Source: Halioglobus sp.
Lineage (GTDB): Bacteria; Pseudomonadota; Gammaproteobacteria; Pseudomonadales; Halieaceae
DNA: 64,000 nucleotides
NCBI GenBank assembly: GCA_002699145.1
Contig: PABK01000041.1
Coordinates: 62,001 to 126,000, forward strand
Reading direction: 5' to 3'
The position numbers were made by a program, and so were the translations under genes. The notes below the pieces were generated by a model that was not told the origin of the DNA, ran no database searches, and was given only the letters and a program-made list of their open reading frames with translations. Of this stretch, positions 47,017-56,225 are shown one piece after another. Positions within the stretch are counted from its first letter, which is position 1. Every line of letters begins with the position of its first letter.

Positions 47017-47421
47017 CTACAGGTACTGGCCATCCAGGTAATACCAGCGGCCATCCATTTTCTCGAAACGGCTGATCTCGTGCAGGCGATGGCCTTTTCC
47101 ATTGACTTTGAAGCGCGCTACAAACTCCACCGTACCTGACTGGTCGTCGGCTGTACCTGCATCAGTAGCGCGTATATTCAGGCCCAACCATTGGTGGCTT
47201 TTATCCAGGCTGACCCTGCTCGGTCGGGTGTCGGGATGCCAGGTCGATAATAGGTAAGACTCGTCACGCATGACAAAGCCGGTGTACCGCGACCTCATCA
47301 ATTGTTCCGCAGTCCGTGGGATATCGTCACTGGTCAAATACCGACCGCAGCATTGGGAGAACTCAACGCCGCTACCGCAGGGGCAGCGGGCATCATTGCT
47401 TTCCGCTTTCTTTCTGGCCAT
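47017..47421 (-). CDS. YchJ-family protein with SEC-C zinc motif
   Basis: 134 residues. N-terminal SEC-C motif CPCGSG-x(5)-CC (zinc), then an NTF2-like domain with AEQLMRSRYTGFVMRDESYLLSTWHP and RFEKMDGRWYYLDG. YchJ-like proteins are common and uncharacterised. ATG at 47421 chosen because the SEC-C motif follows at a normal distance. It ends 15 bp from the transposon end; the element may have landed next to it. Confidence 0.88.
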   Translation of the reverse strand: MARKKAESNDARCPCGSGVEFSQCCGRYLTSDDIPRTAEQLMRSRYTGFVMRDESYLLSTWHPDTRPSRVSLDKSHQWLGLNIRATDAGTADDQSGTVEFVARFKVNGKGHRLHEISRFEKMDGRWYYLDGQYL

Positions 47422-47582
47422 GGTATTCGCTTGCCGGATATGCCCATAACGAAGAGCTCCGGCCACATTTTCTCACTGTAGACGCGCGCCGACATGGTCG
47501 AGCAGACCGAGTGCGGCCAAAACGGCTGACCCTCGCTTCCGGCGATACTACGTCATCCCTGATTCCACCGCGGTTTGGCCTG

Positions 47583-48602
47583 CTAGCTTGCCGGCGCTTC
47601 TGGATAGAGAATCCCCTGGCTCAGCCAGTACATGAAATCACTCGCGGTGATTATACGTTTTTCAGTGCCGCTCCAGTACAGAAACACTGAATGCCTGCCA
47701 GGAACGGGGCTACTCGTGTCTGCCTTGAGTGCTTTCAATCCGTCCAGGAAAGTAGCTTGAGGATCAGAGAACACAACGGGAGCGCGGCAATAATCAGATA
47801 GCCCTGGCGATTCCCCACGATACAGGCGCTGAACCAGCGCATGACAGTCAAGGCTCACACGGGGCGCTCCAGTACGGTCTGTCAAAACGAACCATCGTCG
47901 CGTGCTCAAACGTACTTTTTCAATTAGCTCATCGTACTCACTGGTTCCAGGCTCGGGGAAGCCTGCCTTAGAATCGCAGTTCTGGAGAGTAATGATACAA
48001 TCCGAATCGATGGCCTGACCGATCTGAAGAAGAGTGAGCTTATCGATATTGGCAAAATTTATCATGCCGGCACTTTCAATATTGCTTATCTCAGTGTGCT
48101 CTTCCTGGTCCTTCTGTAATCTCAGCAATGCGACTAAATCGGACTCCTTTACGTAACGTGTCGATTCTTCACCCAGCCAAATATTCAGGACGATTGCCGT
48201 GGGCTTGGCAAGAGGATACAGAAGTACCTGATACAGCCTGATCATGGGCGCCAGAAAAGAGGCGGCAGACATCGCGTTACGAGAAAGATAGGCCTGTGGA
48301 ATGATCTCACCAACAATGGTGATAACAAAAGTCGAAAATAAAAATGCCAGAACACCAGCCAGCACTGACCCTGAAAGCAAAGTAAGAAGCACGTTAACGC
48401 CAACGTTGCCCCATAAAATGGTCGCCAGCAGGAAGTTCGAGTCCTTTCTCAGTGCAGCTATCGGAAACGCCCTGGCGTTGCCTTTCGACATTTCAAGCTC
48501 CAGCTCCAGCCTGGATATACTGAAGAACGCAAGGTTAAGCCCCGAAAACATCGCTGACTGGGAAATACATACTACGATGCTCAACCAGATAACTGCATCC
48601 AT
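47583..48602 (-). CDS. DUF21/CNNM-type membrane protein with CBS-like domain
   Basis: 339 residues: DUF21 transmembrane domain (three to four helices in the first ~140 residues, with GEIIPQAYLSRNAM) followed by a degenerate CBS pair. Related to CorC/CNNM ion-transport proteins. No CorC_HlyC domain. AT-richer than the chromosome, so probably part of the island cargo. Confidence 0.85.
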   Translation of the reverse strand: MDAVIWLSIVVCISQSAMFSGLNLAFFSISRLELELEMSKGNARAFPIAALRKDSNFLLATILWGNVGVNVLLTLLSGSVLAGVLAFLFSTFVITIVGEIIPQAYLSRNAMSAASFLAPMIRLYQVLLYPLAKPTAIVLNIWLGEESTRYVKESDLVALLRLQKDQEEHTEISNIESAGMINFANIDKLTLLQIGQAIDSDCIITLQNCDSKAGFPEPGTSEYDELIEKVRLSTRRWFVLTDRTGAPRVSLDCHALVQRLYRGESPGLSDYCRAPVVFSDPQATFLDGLKALKADTSSPVPGRHSVFLYWSGTEKRIITASDFMYWLSQGILYPEAPAS

Positions 48603-48795
48603 GTGAAAGCTCCACTTCTACGCCAACAAAAGTCTATTCCGAACCCATAGTTCGCACAATCTGGACCGTAAAGAGAACTGACCGCATTACCAACTAAAGT
48701 ACACGCGAGTCTCTCCGGACTGCCTCAAAATCATGAACTGTTGTATAGTCACTGGTCCCAAAAGTTAGCAGTGACAACAAGAGAGGCTATCGATC
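48603..48795. promoter_or_regulatory. Upstream region of P450 gene with TATAGT -10-like box
   Basis: TATAGT at 48744-48749 is the best -10 candidate (an upstream TG at 48740-41 may make it extended); no good -35. AGAGAGG precedes the P450 ATG. The region marks the right boundary of the AT-rich island. Confidence 0.35.
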
Positions 48796-50091
48796 ATGGC
48801 AAACGCCCCGGAGCAGACCGCACAGGACAACCCGGAAGAGTTCTACCGATCGCCCACGACTACCCCGGAGGCGGACCCCTGGGCGGTGCCTCTTGAAGAC
48901 ATAGACCTTGCCACGGGCGCCATTTTCCAGGCCCAGAAACACCACGAGTACTTCAAGCGGCTGCGCCAGGAAAATCCTGTACATTACCACGACAAGAACC
49001 CTGACATCGGCCCCTACTGGTCGCTGACCCGCTACGAAGACATCATGGCGGTGGACACCGACTTCCAGCGGTTTTCCTCCGAACCCTCCATCGCCCTGTT
49101 CGATGAAGTGCTGGGCGAACAGCGGGCGCCCATGTTCATTGCGATGGACCCGCCCAGGCACGACGAGCAGCGCGCGGCGGTGATCCCAGCCGTCGGGCCG
49201 GTACGATTGAAAGACCTCGATAAACTGATTCGCGAGCGCACGGTGGAAGTGTTGGACGGCTTGCCCACGGGTACGCCATTCAACTGGGTCGACAAAGTCT
49301 CTATCGAACTGACCACCCGCATGCTGGCGACCCTGTTTGATTTTCCTTTCGAGGAGCGCCGCAAACTGACCTTTTGGTCCGACGTGATCACCACACCGCC
49401 TTACCTGATGGGCATCACCATCGACGATCGCCTGAACCACCTGGCCGAGTGCCTGCAGACCTTCACCGGCCTGTTCAAGGAGCGCCAGTTCGAGGGCAAC
49501 GAGAGCCAGGACTTCATTTCCCTGCTGGCCAACAACCCGGCCACGGCCGACCTGGACGGGGTGGAACTGCTGGGCAACCTGATGCTCCTGATCGTCGGCG
49601 GCAACGACACCACGCGCAATTCCATGTCCGCGGGCGTGCTGTTCATGCACGAGAACCCCTCGGAGTTCCAGAAGATCAGGAATGACGAGTCGCTCATTAC
49701 CGCCGCGGTATCGGAGATCATTCGCTACCAGACACCGCTGTCCTACATGCGCAGGACCGCGAAGGAAGACGTGGAAGTCGGCGGCAAGCTGATCAGGAAA
49801 GGCGACAAGGTTGCCATGTGGTATGCCTCCGGCAATCGCGACGAGTCTTTCTTCCCGGACGCGGACAAGTTTATCATCGACCGCCCCAACGTCCGCCGCC
49901 ACATGGCCTTCGGCTTCGGCATCCACCGCTGTATGGGCAATCGCGTGGCTGAGGCGCAACTGCGAATCGTGTGGGAGGAGATCCTCAAGCGCTTCGACCG
50001 GCTGGAAGTGGTTGGCGAGCCAGAGCGCGTAGAGCACAGCTTCGTGCACGGCATCAAGGACCTGCAGGTGATTGCACACCCCAAAGCCTGA
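48796..50091 (+). CDS. Cytochrome P450 (CYP153-like)
   Basis: 431 residues, soluble. I-helix GGNDTTRNSM, K-helix ExxR in EIIRYQTPLSYMRR, and heme loop FGFGIHRCMGNR with proximal Cys379; this form of the heme loop with GNR is typical of CYP153 alkane/terminal hydroxylases and relatives. It should hydroxylate or epoxidise a hydrophobic substrate. It needs a ferredoxin, encoded 40 bp downstream, and a reductase not found in this window. Confidence 0.95.
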   Translation: MANAPEQTAQDNPEEFYRSPTTTPEADPWAVPLEDIDLATGAIFQAQKHHEYFKRLRQENPVHYHDKNPDIGPYWSLTRYEDIMAVDTDFQRFSSEPSIALFDEVLGEQRAPMFIAMDPPRHDEQRAAVIPAVGPVRLKDLDKLIRERTVEVLDGLPTGTPFNWVDKVSIELTTRMLATLFDFPFEERRKLTFWSDVITTPPYLMGITIDDRLNHLAECLQTFTGLFKERQFEGNESQDFISLLANNPATADLDGVELLGNLMLLIVGGNDTTRNSMSAGVLFMHENPSEFQKIRNDESLITAAVSEIIRYQTPLSYMRRTAKEDVEVGGKLIRKGDKVAMWYASGNRDESFFPDADKFIIDRPNVRRHMAFGFGIHRCMGNRVAEAQLRIVWEEILKRFDRLEVVGEPERVEHSFVHGIKDLQVIAHPKA

Positions 50092-50131
50092 ATGCCCTGG
50101 CTAGAATTATGATTCGTTACGGAGAGACACC

Positions 50132-50452
50132 ATGACCAAGATCCACGTCACCGACGCCAGCGGAGCAAAGCATATCGTGGAGGCGCCCAACGGCGACTCC
50201 CTGATGAGTGCGCTATTGAACGCCGGTATCGAGGGGATCCTGGCGGACTGTGGCGGCGGCTGCGCCTGTGCCACCTGCCACTGTTACATCGAAGGCGACG
50301 GCATGGACCTCGTGGGCGAAGTGAATGCGATCGAAAACGTCATGCTGGATTCCGCCGCCACGGAACGTCGCGACAACAGCCGCCTGTCCTGCCAGATAGA
50401 CGTCAGTGACGCACTGGACGGCCTGCAGGTCACGGTGGCCGAGAACGCATGA
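50132..50452 (+). CDS. [2Fe-2S] ferredoxin
   Basis: 106 residues, adrenodoxin/putidaredoxin type. Cluster ligands are C-x5-C-x2-C in DCGGGCACATCHC plus a distal Cys in LSCQIDV. The RLSCQI context is typical of P450 redox partners. Starts 40 bp after the P450 stop with GGAGAG upstream. It passes electrons from a ferredoxin reductase to the P450. Confidence 0.95.
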   Translation: MTKIHVTDASGAKHIVEAPNGDSLMSALLNAGIEGILADCGGGCACATCHCYIEGDGMDLVGEVNAIENVMLDSAATERRDNSRLSCQIDVSDALDGLQVTVAENA

Positions 50453-50561
50453 TCCTGCGCGGGGATAGATCGGCGCCGACTCCGGGACCGGGCCCGGACC
50501 TGTGAACAGCCATCCAACAGTCTCCCCATCTGGCAGTTGAAAGTATCCCGCCCCTGGGGCG

Positions 50562-51164
50562 CTAGCGTTTAAGCTCGGCTTCTACCTGCTGCAACCTGTC
50601 CTTGCCAAAGAACATCTCGTCACCGACAAAGAACGTGGGAATGCCAAACACACCCCGCTCTACCGCCTGCTCGGTGTTCTGGATCAGCTGCGCCTTGATG
50701 GCCGGGTCCTGGGTTCTCTCAAGCAGTGCCTGGCCGTCCAGGCCCGCGTCGTTCATCGCCTGTACGAAAACCTCGGGGTCATCCATTTTCAGGCCGGATT
50801 CCCACATGGCCGCGAGCCCTGCGTTGATATAGCGGTCAAAGGCGTCGCCCTCGGCCGCAGCAATGGCCCCACGCATCAGCGTGAGCGTGTTGATCGGGAA
50901 GTGCGGATTGAACTGGAACGCCGTCAATGAGTGTTCGTCGATAAAGCGCTGCATCTCCTTCTGCTCGTAGTGCATCTTGTTCTGGACATGGCCATAGGCC
51001 GAGAACGGGGCCTGGTTGCCTGTCGCCTTGAAAATACCGCCCAGCAGGCAGGGGATGATTTCCAGTGACGCACCGGTCCGCTCCAGGATGGGCGGCAATA
51101 CCTTGTAGGACAGGTAGGCGTTGGGACTGGCGAAATCAAAGACAAACTCGAGAACGTTACTCAT
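50562..51164 (-). CDS. DsbA-family 2-hydroxychromene-2-carboxylate isomerase / kappa-GST-like
   Basis: 200 residues with a thioredoxin fold and long helical insertion: FVFDFASPNAYLSYK with the glutathione-site Ser, HFPINTLTLMRGA, GVFGIPTFFVGDEMFFGKDRL. The family uses glutathione as a cofactor (HCCA isomerase) or conjugates it (GST kappa). No dioxygenase of naphthalene type is nearby, so a general glutathione-transfer role is more likely in this cluster. Confidence 0.9.
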   Translation of the reverse strand: MSNVLEFVFDFASPNAYLSYKVLPPILERTGASLEIIPCLLGGIFKATGNQAPFSAYGHVQNKMHYEQKEMQRFIDEHSLTAFQFNPHFPINTLTLMRGAIAAAEGDAFDRYINAGLAAMWESGLKMDDPEVFVQAMNDAGLDGQALLERTQDPAIKAQLIQNTEQAVERGVFGIPTFFVGDEMFFGKDRLQQVEAELKR

Positions 51165-51219
51165 GGGTCTCTCCGAGGTGTGTTGTGTTCATGCGATAGA
51201 TCGATCCCGCGCACCCGTT

Positions 51220-51987
51220 TCAGGGCGCGTGGTTCCACCAGGCCAGGTCGGAAAACGCCCTCAGATCGAGCTCATGCGTCCAGGCGGACCGGTGCTGCCG
51301 GGCAACGTGAAAATAGGTTTCGGCCATCTTTTCCGGCAACAGCAGCCCGTCGTGCTCCATGCCCTTCGTTTCGCGCAACTGTTGATACAGCTCCGGCCCG
51401 AGCATTTTCCCCAGCGTGTCCGGCGCGTCCACGGCACCGTCGATCAGGATGTGTGCAACATGAATTCCCCGGGACGCGTACTCGGCATTCAGGGTCTGGC
51501 AGAGCATACGACGCCCGCCCATTGCCGCCGCATGCGAGTGTTGCCCGGCATTCCCGCGAACAGCAGCCGTTGCCGATGTGACCAGGAGGGTACCACCACC
51601 GCGCTCCACCATCAGGGGCATGAGCACTTTCGCGAGACGAAACAGGCCCATACAGGCCATCTGCCAACCCAGTTCGAATACTTTCAAGGTGGTGTCTTCA
51701 AGGGAACGGCCGCCGATCTGCGCGCCGAGATTGAACAACACCACCTCTATGGGCCCGATCTTCTCCACGTCGGCGACGAGGTCCTCAATCGCGCCTTCTT
51801 TCACCGCGTTGACGAGGTGGCCGCTGGCGGAAGCGCCCTCTGACTCGATGGCGCTGACCAAGTTGTTCAGGCCTTCTTCGTCACTGCGCCGGCACAATGC
51901 GGCGTGATAGCCCTCCAGGGCGAATTTGCGGCCGACACTACCGCCAATACCTGCGCCGGCGCCGATAACCAGACAGACTTTTTTCAT
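51220..51987 (-). CDS. Short-chain dehydrogenase/reductase with altered active site
   Basis: 255 residues from the ATG of MKKVCLVIG (GGAG 7 bases upstream; two further upstream starts lack this). NAD(P) loop GAGAGIG and the Ser of TSAT are present, but where SDRs have Tyr-x3-Lys the sequence is HSHAAAMGG: both Tyr and Lys are missing. Related SDRs have Phe instead of Tyr but keep the Lys. It may be a divergent dehydrogenase or a non-catalytic partner. Between a CoA-transferase and a GST-like isomerase. Confidence 0.88.
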   Translation of the reverse strand: MKKVCLVIGAGAGIGGSVGRKFALEGYHAALCRRSDEEGLNNLVSAIESEGASASGHLVNAVKEGAIEDLVADVEKIGPIEVVLFNLGAQIGGRSLEDTTLKVFELGWQMACMGLFRLAKVLMPLMVERGGGTLLVTSATAAVRGNAGQHSHAAAMGGRRMLCQTLNAEYASRGIHVAHILIDGAVDAPDTLGKMLGPELYQQLRETKGMEHDGLLLPEKMAETYFHVARQHRSAWTHELDLRAFSDLAWWNHAP

Positions 51988-52011
51988 CTCGTTCTCCATC
52001 ACAATTTCACC

Positions 52012-53199
52012 CTACTCAGAGGCCAGTACCTTGTTACCGGCAACCAGCGCCTCGACCTCGTCATCTGTATAGCCCAGCCGACCCAGGATTTCACGGCTGT
52101 GCTGGCCGAGCCTGGGGCCTGGCCCCGCTATCCCGGCGGGCGTTTTGTCAAACCGGGCAGCGGGCCGTGGCTGGCGTACTTCCCCGAACCCGGGATACTG
52201 GATTTTCTGGATGGAATCGTTGGCGATGATTTGTTCCTGCTCAATCAACTCCATCCGGTTCAACAGCGGCGCGCAGGGAACACCTTCACGATCAAGACGC
52301 TCCAGGATTTCCTCGCTGGACCACTTGATAATCTCTGCCGCGGTGATGGTCTTGCGCTCCTCCCCATTGACGAACCGGTCGGACGAGGTCTTGAAGCGAG
52401 GATCCTCGATCAGGTCCTCACGCTCTATCGCCCTGCACATTGCCGCCCACTCCTTGTCGGAGACCGCACCGGCGGTGATGTAGCGATCTTGCGTCTCGTA
52501 GATGAGGTCCATCTTCCCCTGGAACTGGGTCACGTCGAACTCCATGTCCGCAAAGGTGAGGCCGGCCATGCCCTCCGGCCAGAAGAACGACAGCATGGTA
52601 TCGAGCATCGAAAGGCGGATGTGCTGGCCTTCACCCGTTTTCTCCCGGGCGTAAAGCGCTGAAGAGATAGCCTGGGCTGCGGCCAGAGAAGTCACCTTGT
52701 CCGCGATGATGATTCGAAACATCTGCGGCCGGCCGGTTTCGCGGTCTGCCTGTATATCCGTCGCACCGGTCAGAGCCTGTATCACCGGGTCGTAAACGCG
52801 TTTGTGGGTATAGGGGCCATGTTCGCCAAAACCACTGATGGAGACGTAGATCAGTTTCTCGTTGATCTCACGCAGCACTTCCTCCGAGAAGCCCATGCGT
52901 TCAATGGCTCCCGGCCGGAAATTCTGGATGAACACATCGGCGGACTCTGCCAGTTGCAGCAGTATCTTCTTCCCCTCCTCCGATTTCAGGTCCAGCGAGA
53001 TGGATTCCTTGCCCCGGTTACAGGAGAAAAAGCCCGAGGCCACCCCATTGTGGGGCGGCCCGATATGACGCATCTGCTCACCTGCCAGCGGCTCTACCTT
53101 GATGACATGCGCTCCCTGGTCGGCCAGCATCATGGAGGCCACCTGCCCCGACACCATGGTTGTGAGGTCAACGACTTTCAATCCGTCAAGCGGTCCCAT
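52012..53199 (-). CDS. Family III CoA-transferase (CaiB/BaiF)
   Basis: 395 residues. N-terminal PLDGLKVVDLTT, CoA-binding fold ADQGAHVIKVEPL, nucleophile Asp137 in RVYDPVIQALTG, typical GRPQMFRIIIADKVTSLAAAQAI (in part) and ARFDKTPAGI later. It moves CoA between carboxylic acids. AGGAG precedes the ATG; it overlaps the GST gene by 14 bp at its 5' end. In isoprene degradation IsoG is of this family. Confidence 0.93.
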   Translation of the reverse strand: MGPLDGLKVVDLTTMVSGQVASMMLADQGAHVIKVEPLAGEQMRHIGPPHNGVASGFFSCNRGKESISLDLKSEEGKKILLQLAESADVFIQNFRPGAIERMGFSEEVLREINEKLIYVSISGFGEHGPYTHKRVYDPVIQALTGATDIQADRETGRPQMFRIIIADKVTSLAAAQAISSALYAREKTGEGQHIRLSMLDTMLSFFWPEGMAGLTFADMEFDVTQFQGKMDLIYETQDRYITAGAVSDKEWAAMCRAIEREDLIEDPRFKTSSDRFVNGEERKTITAAEIIKWSSEEILERLDREGVPCAPLLNRMELIEQEQIIANDSIQKIQYPGFGEVRQPRPAARFDKTPAGIAGPGPRLGQHSREILGRLGYTDDEVEALVAGNKVLASE

Positions 53200-53842
53200 T
53201 GGCGACTCCTCCAAACAGGTCGGGGTAATTGATCTGCATCGCGCGCTCATAGGCCGCTCGTTGCGCGATGCGGTCCCGGTATTGCGCCACGACCGGCGGC
53301 AGTTCCACACCGTAGAACAGCGCCCAGTCCAGGCAGGACACCAGTAACAGGTCGGGGAGACTGAAGCCCTGCGCCATCAGGTGCTCGTGGTTGGCCAGGT
53401 GCTGCGCCAGGACGTCGAGATGCCGCTTGAGATAGCCTGCTGCAGACGCGATGACCACCTCGCTCGCACCGTAAATGTCCGCGAGATCGCTGTGCCTGCG
53501 CATCACATACAGGCTGGTCTCGTCGAGCTCGCCAAATATGTAACAACACCACTCATCTTCTTTCGCTTTCGCCTCGGCGGTAGCGGGCAGGTAAACCTCC
53601 CCGTTCGGATACGTACCGAGCAGGTAGCGGCAGATCGCCACGCTCTCGGACAGCCGGATATCGCCGTCCACCAGGAACGGGATCTTCTGCTTGCGGTTCA
53701 TCCGGGTGTATTCCGGGGTCTGCGTTTCACCGGTCCTGGGGCCGATGGGCATGACTTCGTACTTGAGTCCGAGCTCCTCCGCCAGCCAGATGGGGCGCAG
53801 GCTGCGAGGGGTACCCGCACCCCAGATCCGTATCGTTGACAT
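53186..53842 (-). CDS. Glutathione S-transferase
   Basis: 218 residues. N-terminal thioredoxin domain (IRIWGAGTPRSLRPIWLAEELGL with a possible catalytic Ser, IPFLVDGDIRLSESVAICRYL) and helical C-domain (FSLPDLLLVSCLDWALFYG). Start at the ATG of MSTIRIW. The gene is first in the minus-strand set GST, CoA-transferase, SDR, isomerase, and divergent from lysR. Probably opens or conjugates an electrophile with glutathione. Confidence 0.92.
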   Translation of the reverse strand: MSTIRIWGAGTPRSLRPIWLAEELGLKYEVMPIGPRTGETQTPEYTRMNRKQKIPFLVDGDIRLSESVAICRYLLGTYPNGEVYLPATAEAKAKEDEWCCYIFGELDETSLYVMRRHSDLADIYGASEVVIASAAGYLKRHLDVLAQHLANHEHLMAQGFSLPDLLLVSCLDWALFYGVELPPVVAQYRDRIAQRAAYERAMQINYPDLFGGVANGTA

Positions 53843-53893
53843 GGCGGCTCCTCCAATTGTCACCAAGGTAGCAACCCGCCTGCCCGAAAGATA

Positions 53894-53916
53894 ATGAATA
53901 GTTTTTAGTAGTTCAT
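53894..53916. promoter_or_regulatory. Candidate LysR operator
   Basis: ATGAA-N13-TTCAT (53894-53916) in an AT-rich 80-bp stretch between lysR and the GST gene, with further ATTTAAAAT and ATGGAATACAT segments. Fits the LysR-type half-sites of the divergent promoter. Confidence 0.5.
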
Positions 53917-53969
53917 TTAAAATATGGAATACATGTAACGACCCAAGCCCATGACAAGAGGGGGCAGCA

Positions 53970-54863
53970 ATGGATGTCAGAGATATCGAGTTGATACACG
54001 CGGTGTACGAGGCCGGCAGCCTGTCCCGGGCCTGCACTCGACTGAACATGTCACAGCCCACCCTGAGTAAAAAGCTGGCGCGCCTCGAGCACGTAATGGA
54101 TACAGAGCTGTTTCACCGCTATCCCAAGGGCCTGGTGCCTACCGATACGGCACGCTACATCCTGTCCAGGGCGGAACCCCTGCGCGCGCATCTCGCGGAA
54201 ATCGAACGCCACGTTCAGCTGATGACCCAGCTCGACAAGGGCCGGCTGAACCTGGGCGTGGGACCGATCATTGAACAGGTGATGCTGCCTGAGGTACTGA
54301 AAACGTTCGTCGAGTCCACCGGGGAAGTGGAACTGTCCATCGTGACAGAGAACGAGGAAACCTTGCTCTCTATGTTTTGGGCTTCGGAGCTGGACATCGT
54401 CGTAGGCCCGTTCCAGGCTCAACAGCAAAAGGATGAACATATCGTGGCCATGCCGATGATCACGGACAGGATTATCGCCGTGGCAAGGCCGGGCCATCCG
54501 GTCTTCGATTCGAAGACGGTCGAGATGGATACGCTCATCCACTATTCATGGGTGGCGCCCAAGCCCCAGGGTACGGTACAGCAGATCGGGGATCACCCCA
54601 TCTTGAGCAGAATGAAGGTCCTGTCGGACAACTACGACATCCTGAAGAAACTGACGATATCCTCGGATGTGGTTTGCGCCGGCCCACGAACGGTGTTCAA
54701 AAGCGAGCTGGATGCAGGCGCGCTCAGCGAGATATCCGTTTCGTTGGACGTGACCTGGGAAAGCGCACTACTGGTAAAACCCGAGACGTATGCCACTCCA
54801 CTCGCAAAGCATCTGGTGGCAACCTTCGAGTCCGCCAGAGCACGACACCAAGGCGTCGCCTAG
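53970..54863 (+). CDS. LysR-family transcriptional regulator
   Basis: 297 residues with N-terminal winged helix-turn-helix (DIELIHAVYEAGSLSRACTRL, SQPTLSKKLARLE) and a LysR substrate-binding domain. Divergent from the GST operon, so probably its regulator, responding to a pathway intermediate. Confidence 0.92.
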   Translation: MDVRDIELIHAVYEAGSLSRACTRLNMSQPTLSKKLARLEHVMDTELFHRYPKGLVPTDTARYILSRAEPLRAHLAEIERHVQLMTQLDKGRLNLGVGPIIEQVMLPEVLKTFVESTGEVELSIVTENEETLLSMFWASELDIVVGPFQAQQQKDEHIVAMPMITDRIIAVARPGHPVFDSKTVEMDTLIHYSWVAPKPQGTVQQIGDHPILSRMKVLSDNYDILKKLTISSDVVCAGPRTVFKSELDAGALSEISVSLDVTWESALLVKPETYATPLAKHLVATFESARARHQGVA

Positions 54864-54939
54864 CACAAACCTCCTGCTACACCTTCCAGGTTTTGGCACT
54901 GGCGCCTTCGTTTATTTCGACCTGGTCAGTCGCAACCCG

Positions 54940-56196
54940 TCACCGATCAAAGGCCAGGTCCAGCGCTTCCAGCGCGCGCAACGTAAACCCCGGCACATGC
55001 TTGAGCTCATCACTCCCCCGCGCCAGGCGTATATTCTTCAAGCGCCTCAACAGCACGGAAAACGCCACTTTCATTTCCATGCGCGACAGCGGTGCGCCCA
55101 TGCAGTGATGTTGCCCATGGCTGAACGCCAGGTGGGTGGCCGCGTTTGAGCGAGTAATGTCGAAGACGTCCGCCTCGCTGTACTGGCCATCATCGCGGTT
55201 GCCCGCGGCAAAGCGTAAATGCACCATGGAGCCTTTCGGGATAAAGGTTTCACCCACAGTGGTGTCCTGCACCGTATAGCGGTACAGTCCCTGGGTCGGG
55301 GACTCGTAGCGCAGGCATTCCTCGACGAAACCCTTCACATACCTGTCGATGTCGCTCAACAGCAAGTCCATCTGCCCGGGATGCTGCAGCAACAGCAGCA
55401 TGGCCGAGGCCATGGCATTGTTGGTGGTCTCGTTACCACCGACCAGCAACTGCTCGGTGATGGACAGCAGTTCATTTTCCGTGAGGGGCCGCCGGGTACC
55501 GTCCAGCGCGGTATAACTGCAGTTCACAAGATCGGAAATGACACGGCCGTCGGGCTTACGTCGCTTTTCGTCAAACTTCTCGACGAGATAGGCCTTTAGC
55601 TCAACGTGTTCCAGGGCGTACCTGTAGGCCGACTCGCTGTCATTGTTCATCGCGAAGGGCGCCACCCAGGCGATAGACCAGCGCTTGAAATCCTCCAGGT
55701 CCTGCTGTGGCAGGCCGAGGAAATCAGCGATGACCATCATCGGCAGCGGATAGCAGAATTCCTCGACGAACTCGACTTTCCCCTTGTCGATGAAAGCATC
55801 GATCAGCTCGTTGGAAAGCTGTTCGACCATCGGCTGCATTGACTTGATGCGGCGGTTGGTGAAGCAATGCTCAAGCAGGCTGCGGTAGGAACCGTGCAGG
55901 GGAGGATCCGTTGACAGGACGGTGCGACTTTCCCATCCTCGTTCGCTGAACAGCCGTTTGATGTCCGAATAGTTGTCGTAGGGATGCCCGCCATCCTGTG
56001 TGGTATCGATGGAAAAGACCTCGGGCTCACGCACAATGCGCCAGATGTCCTGGTAGCGCGAGACGACGTAGTGCCCGGTCTCGGGCATCTGGAACACAGG
56101 CCCTTCTCGATAGACCTTGTAGGCGTGATAGGGACATGCCTGCACCGCCGGATCAAGCAGGCTGTAATCCGCCGGGCTTTCCTTTGGTCGGGTCAC
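54940..56196 (-). CDS. Cytochrome P450
   Basis: 418 residues from a GTG with GAGG 8 bases upstream. I-helix GGNETTNNAM, K-helix ECLRYESP with Glu-x2-Arg, heme loop FSHGQHHCMGAPLSR with Cys365. This is a different P450 family from that at 48796. No ferredoxin lies next to it; the [2Fe-2S] ferredoxin at 50132 may serve both. A putative monooxygenase (ABM) gene is 29 bp upstream in the same operon. Confidence 0.94.
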   Translation of the reverse strand: MTRPKESPADYSLLDPAVQACPYHAYKVYREGPVFQMPETGHYVVSRYQDIWRIVREPEVFSIDTTQDGGHPYDNYSDIKRLFSERGWESRTVLSTDPPLHGSYRSLLEHCFTNRRIKSMQPMVEQLSNELIDAFIDKGKVEFVEEFCYPLPMMVIADFLGLPQQDLEDFKRWSIAWVAPFAMNNDSESAYRYALEHVELKAYLVEKFDEKRRKPDGRVISDLVNCSYTALDGTRRPLTENELLSITEQLLVGGNETTNNAMASAMLLLLQHPGQMDLLLSDIDRYVKGFVEECLRYESPTQGLYRYTVQDTTVGETFIPKGSMVHLRFAAGNRDDGQYSEADVFDITRSNAATHLAFSHGQHHCMGAPLSRMEMKVAFSVLLRRLKNIRLARGSDELKHVPGFTLRALEALDLAFDR

Positions 56197-56225
56197 AACA
56201 GGTTCCTCGCGATTCGGCCCATGGT

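Noticed and set aside
48600-48790. Right attachment site of a tRNA-integrated island
   Set aside because: No repeat of the tRNA 3' sequence found; the right boundary rests only on composition.
50453-50561. Bidirectional terminator between ferredoxin and isomerase genes
   Set aside because: Only a weak 6-bp TCCGGG/CCCGGA stem with no T run.
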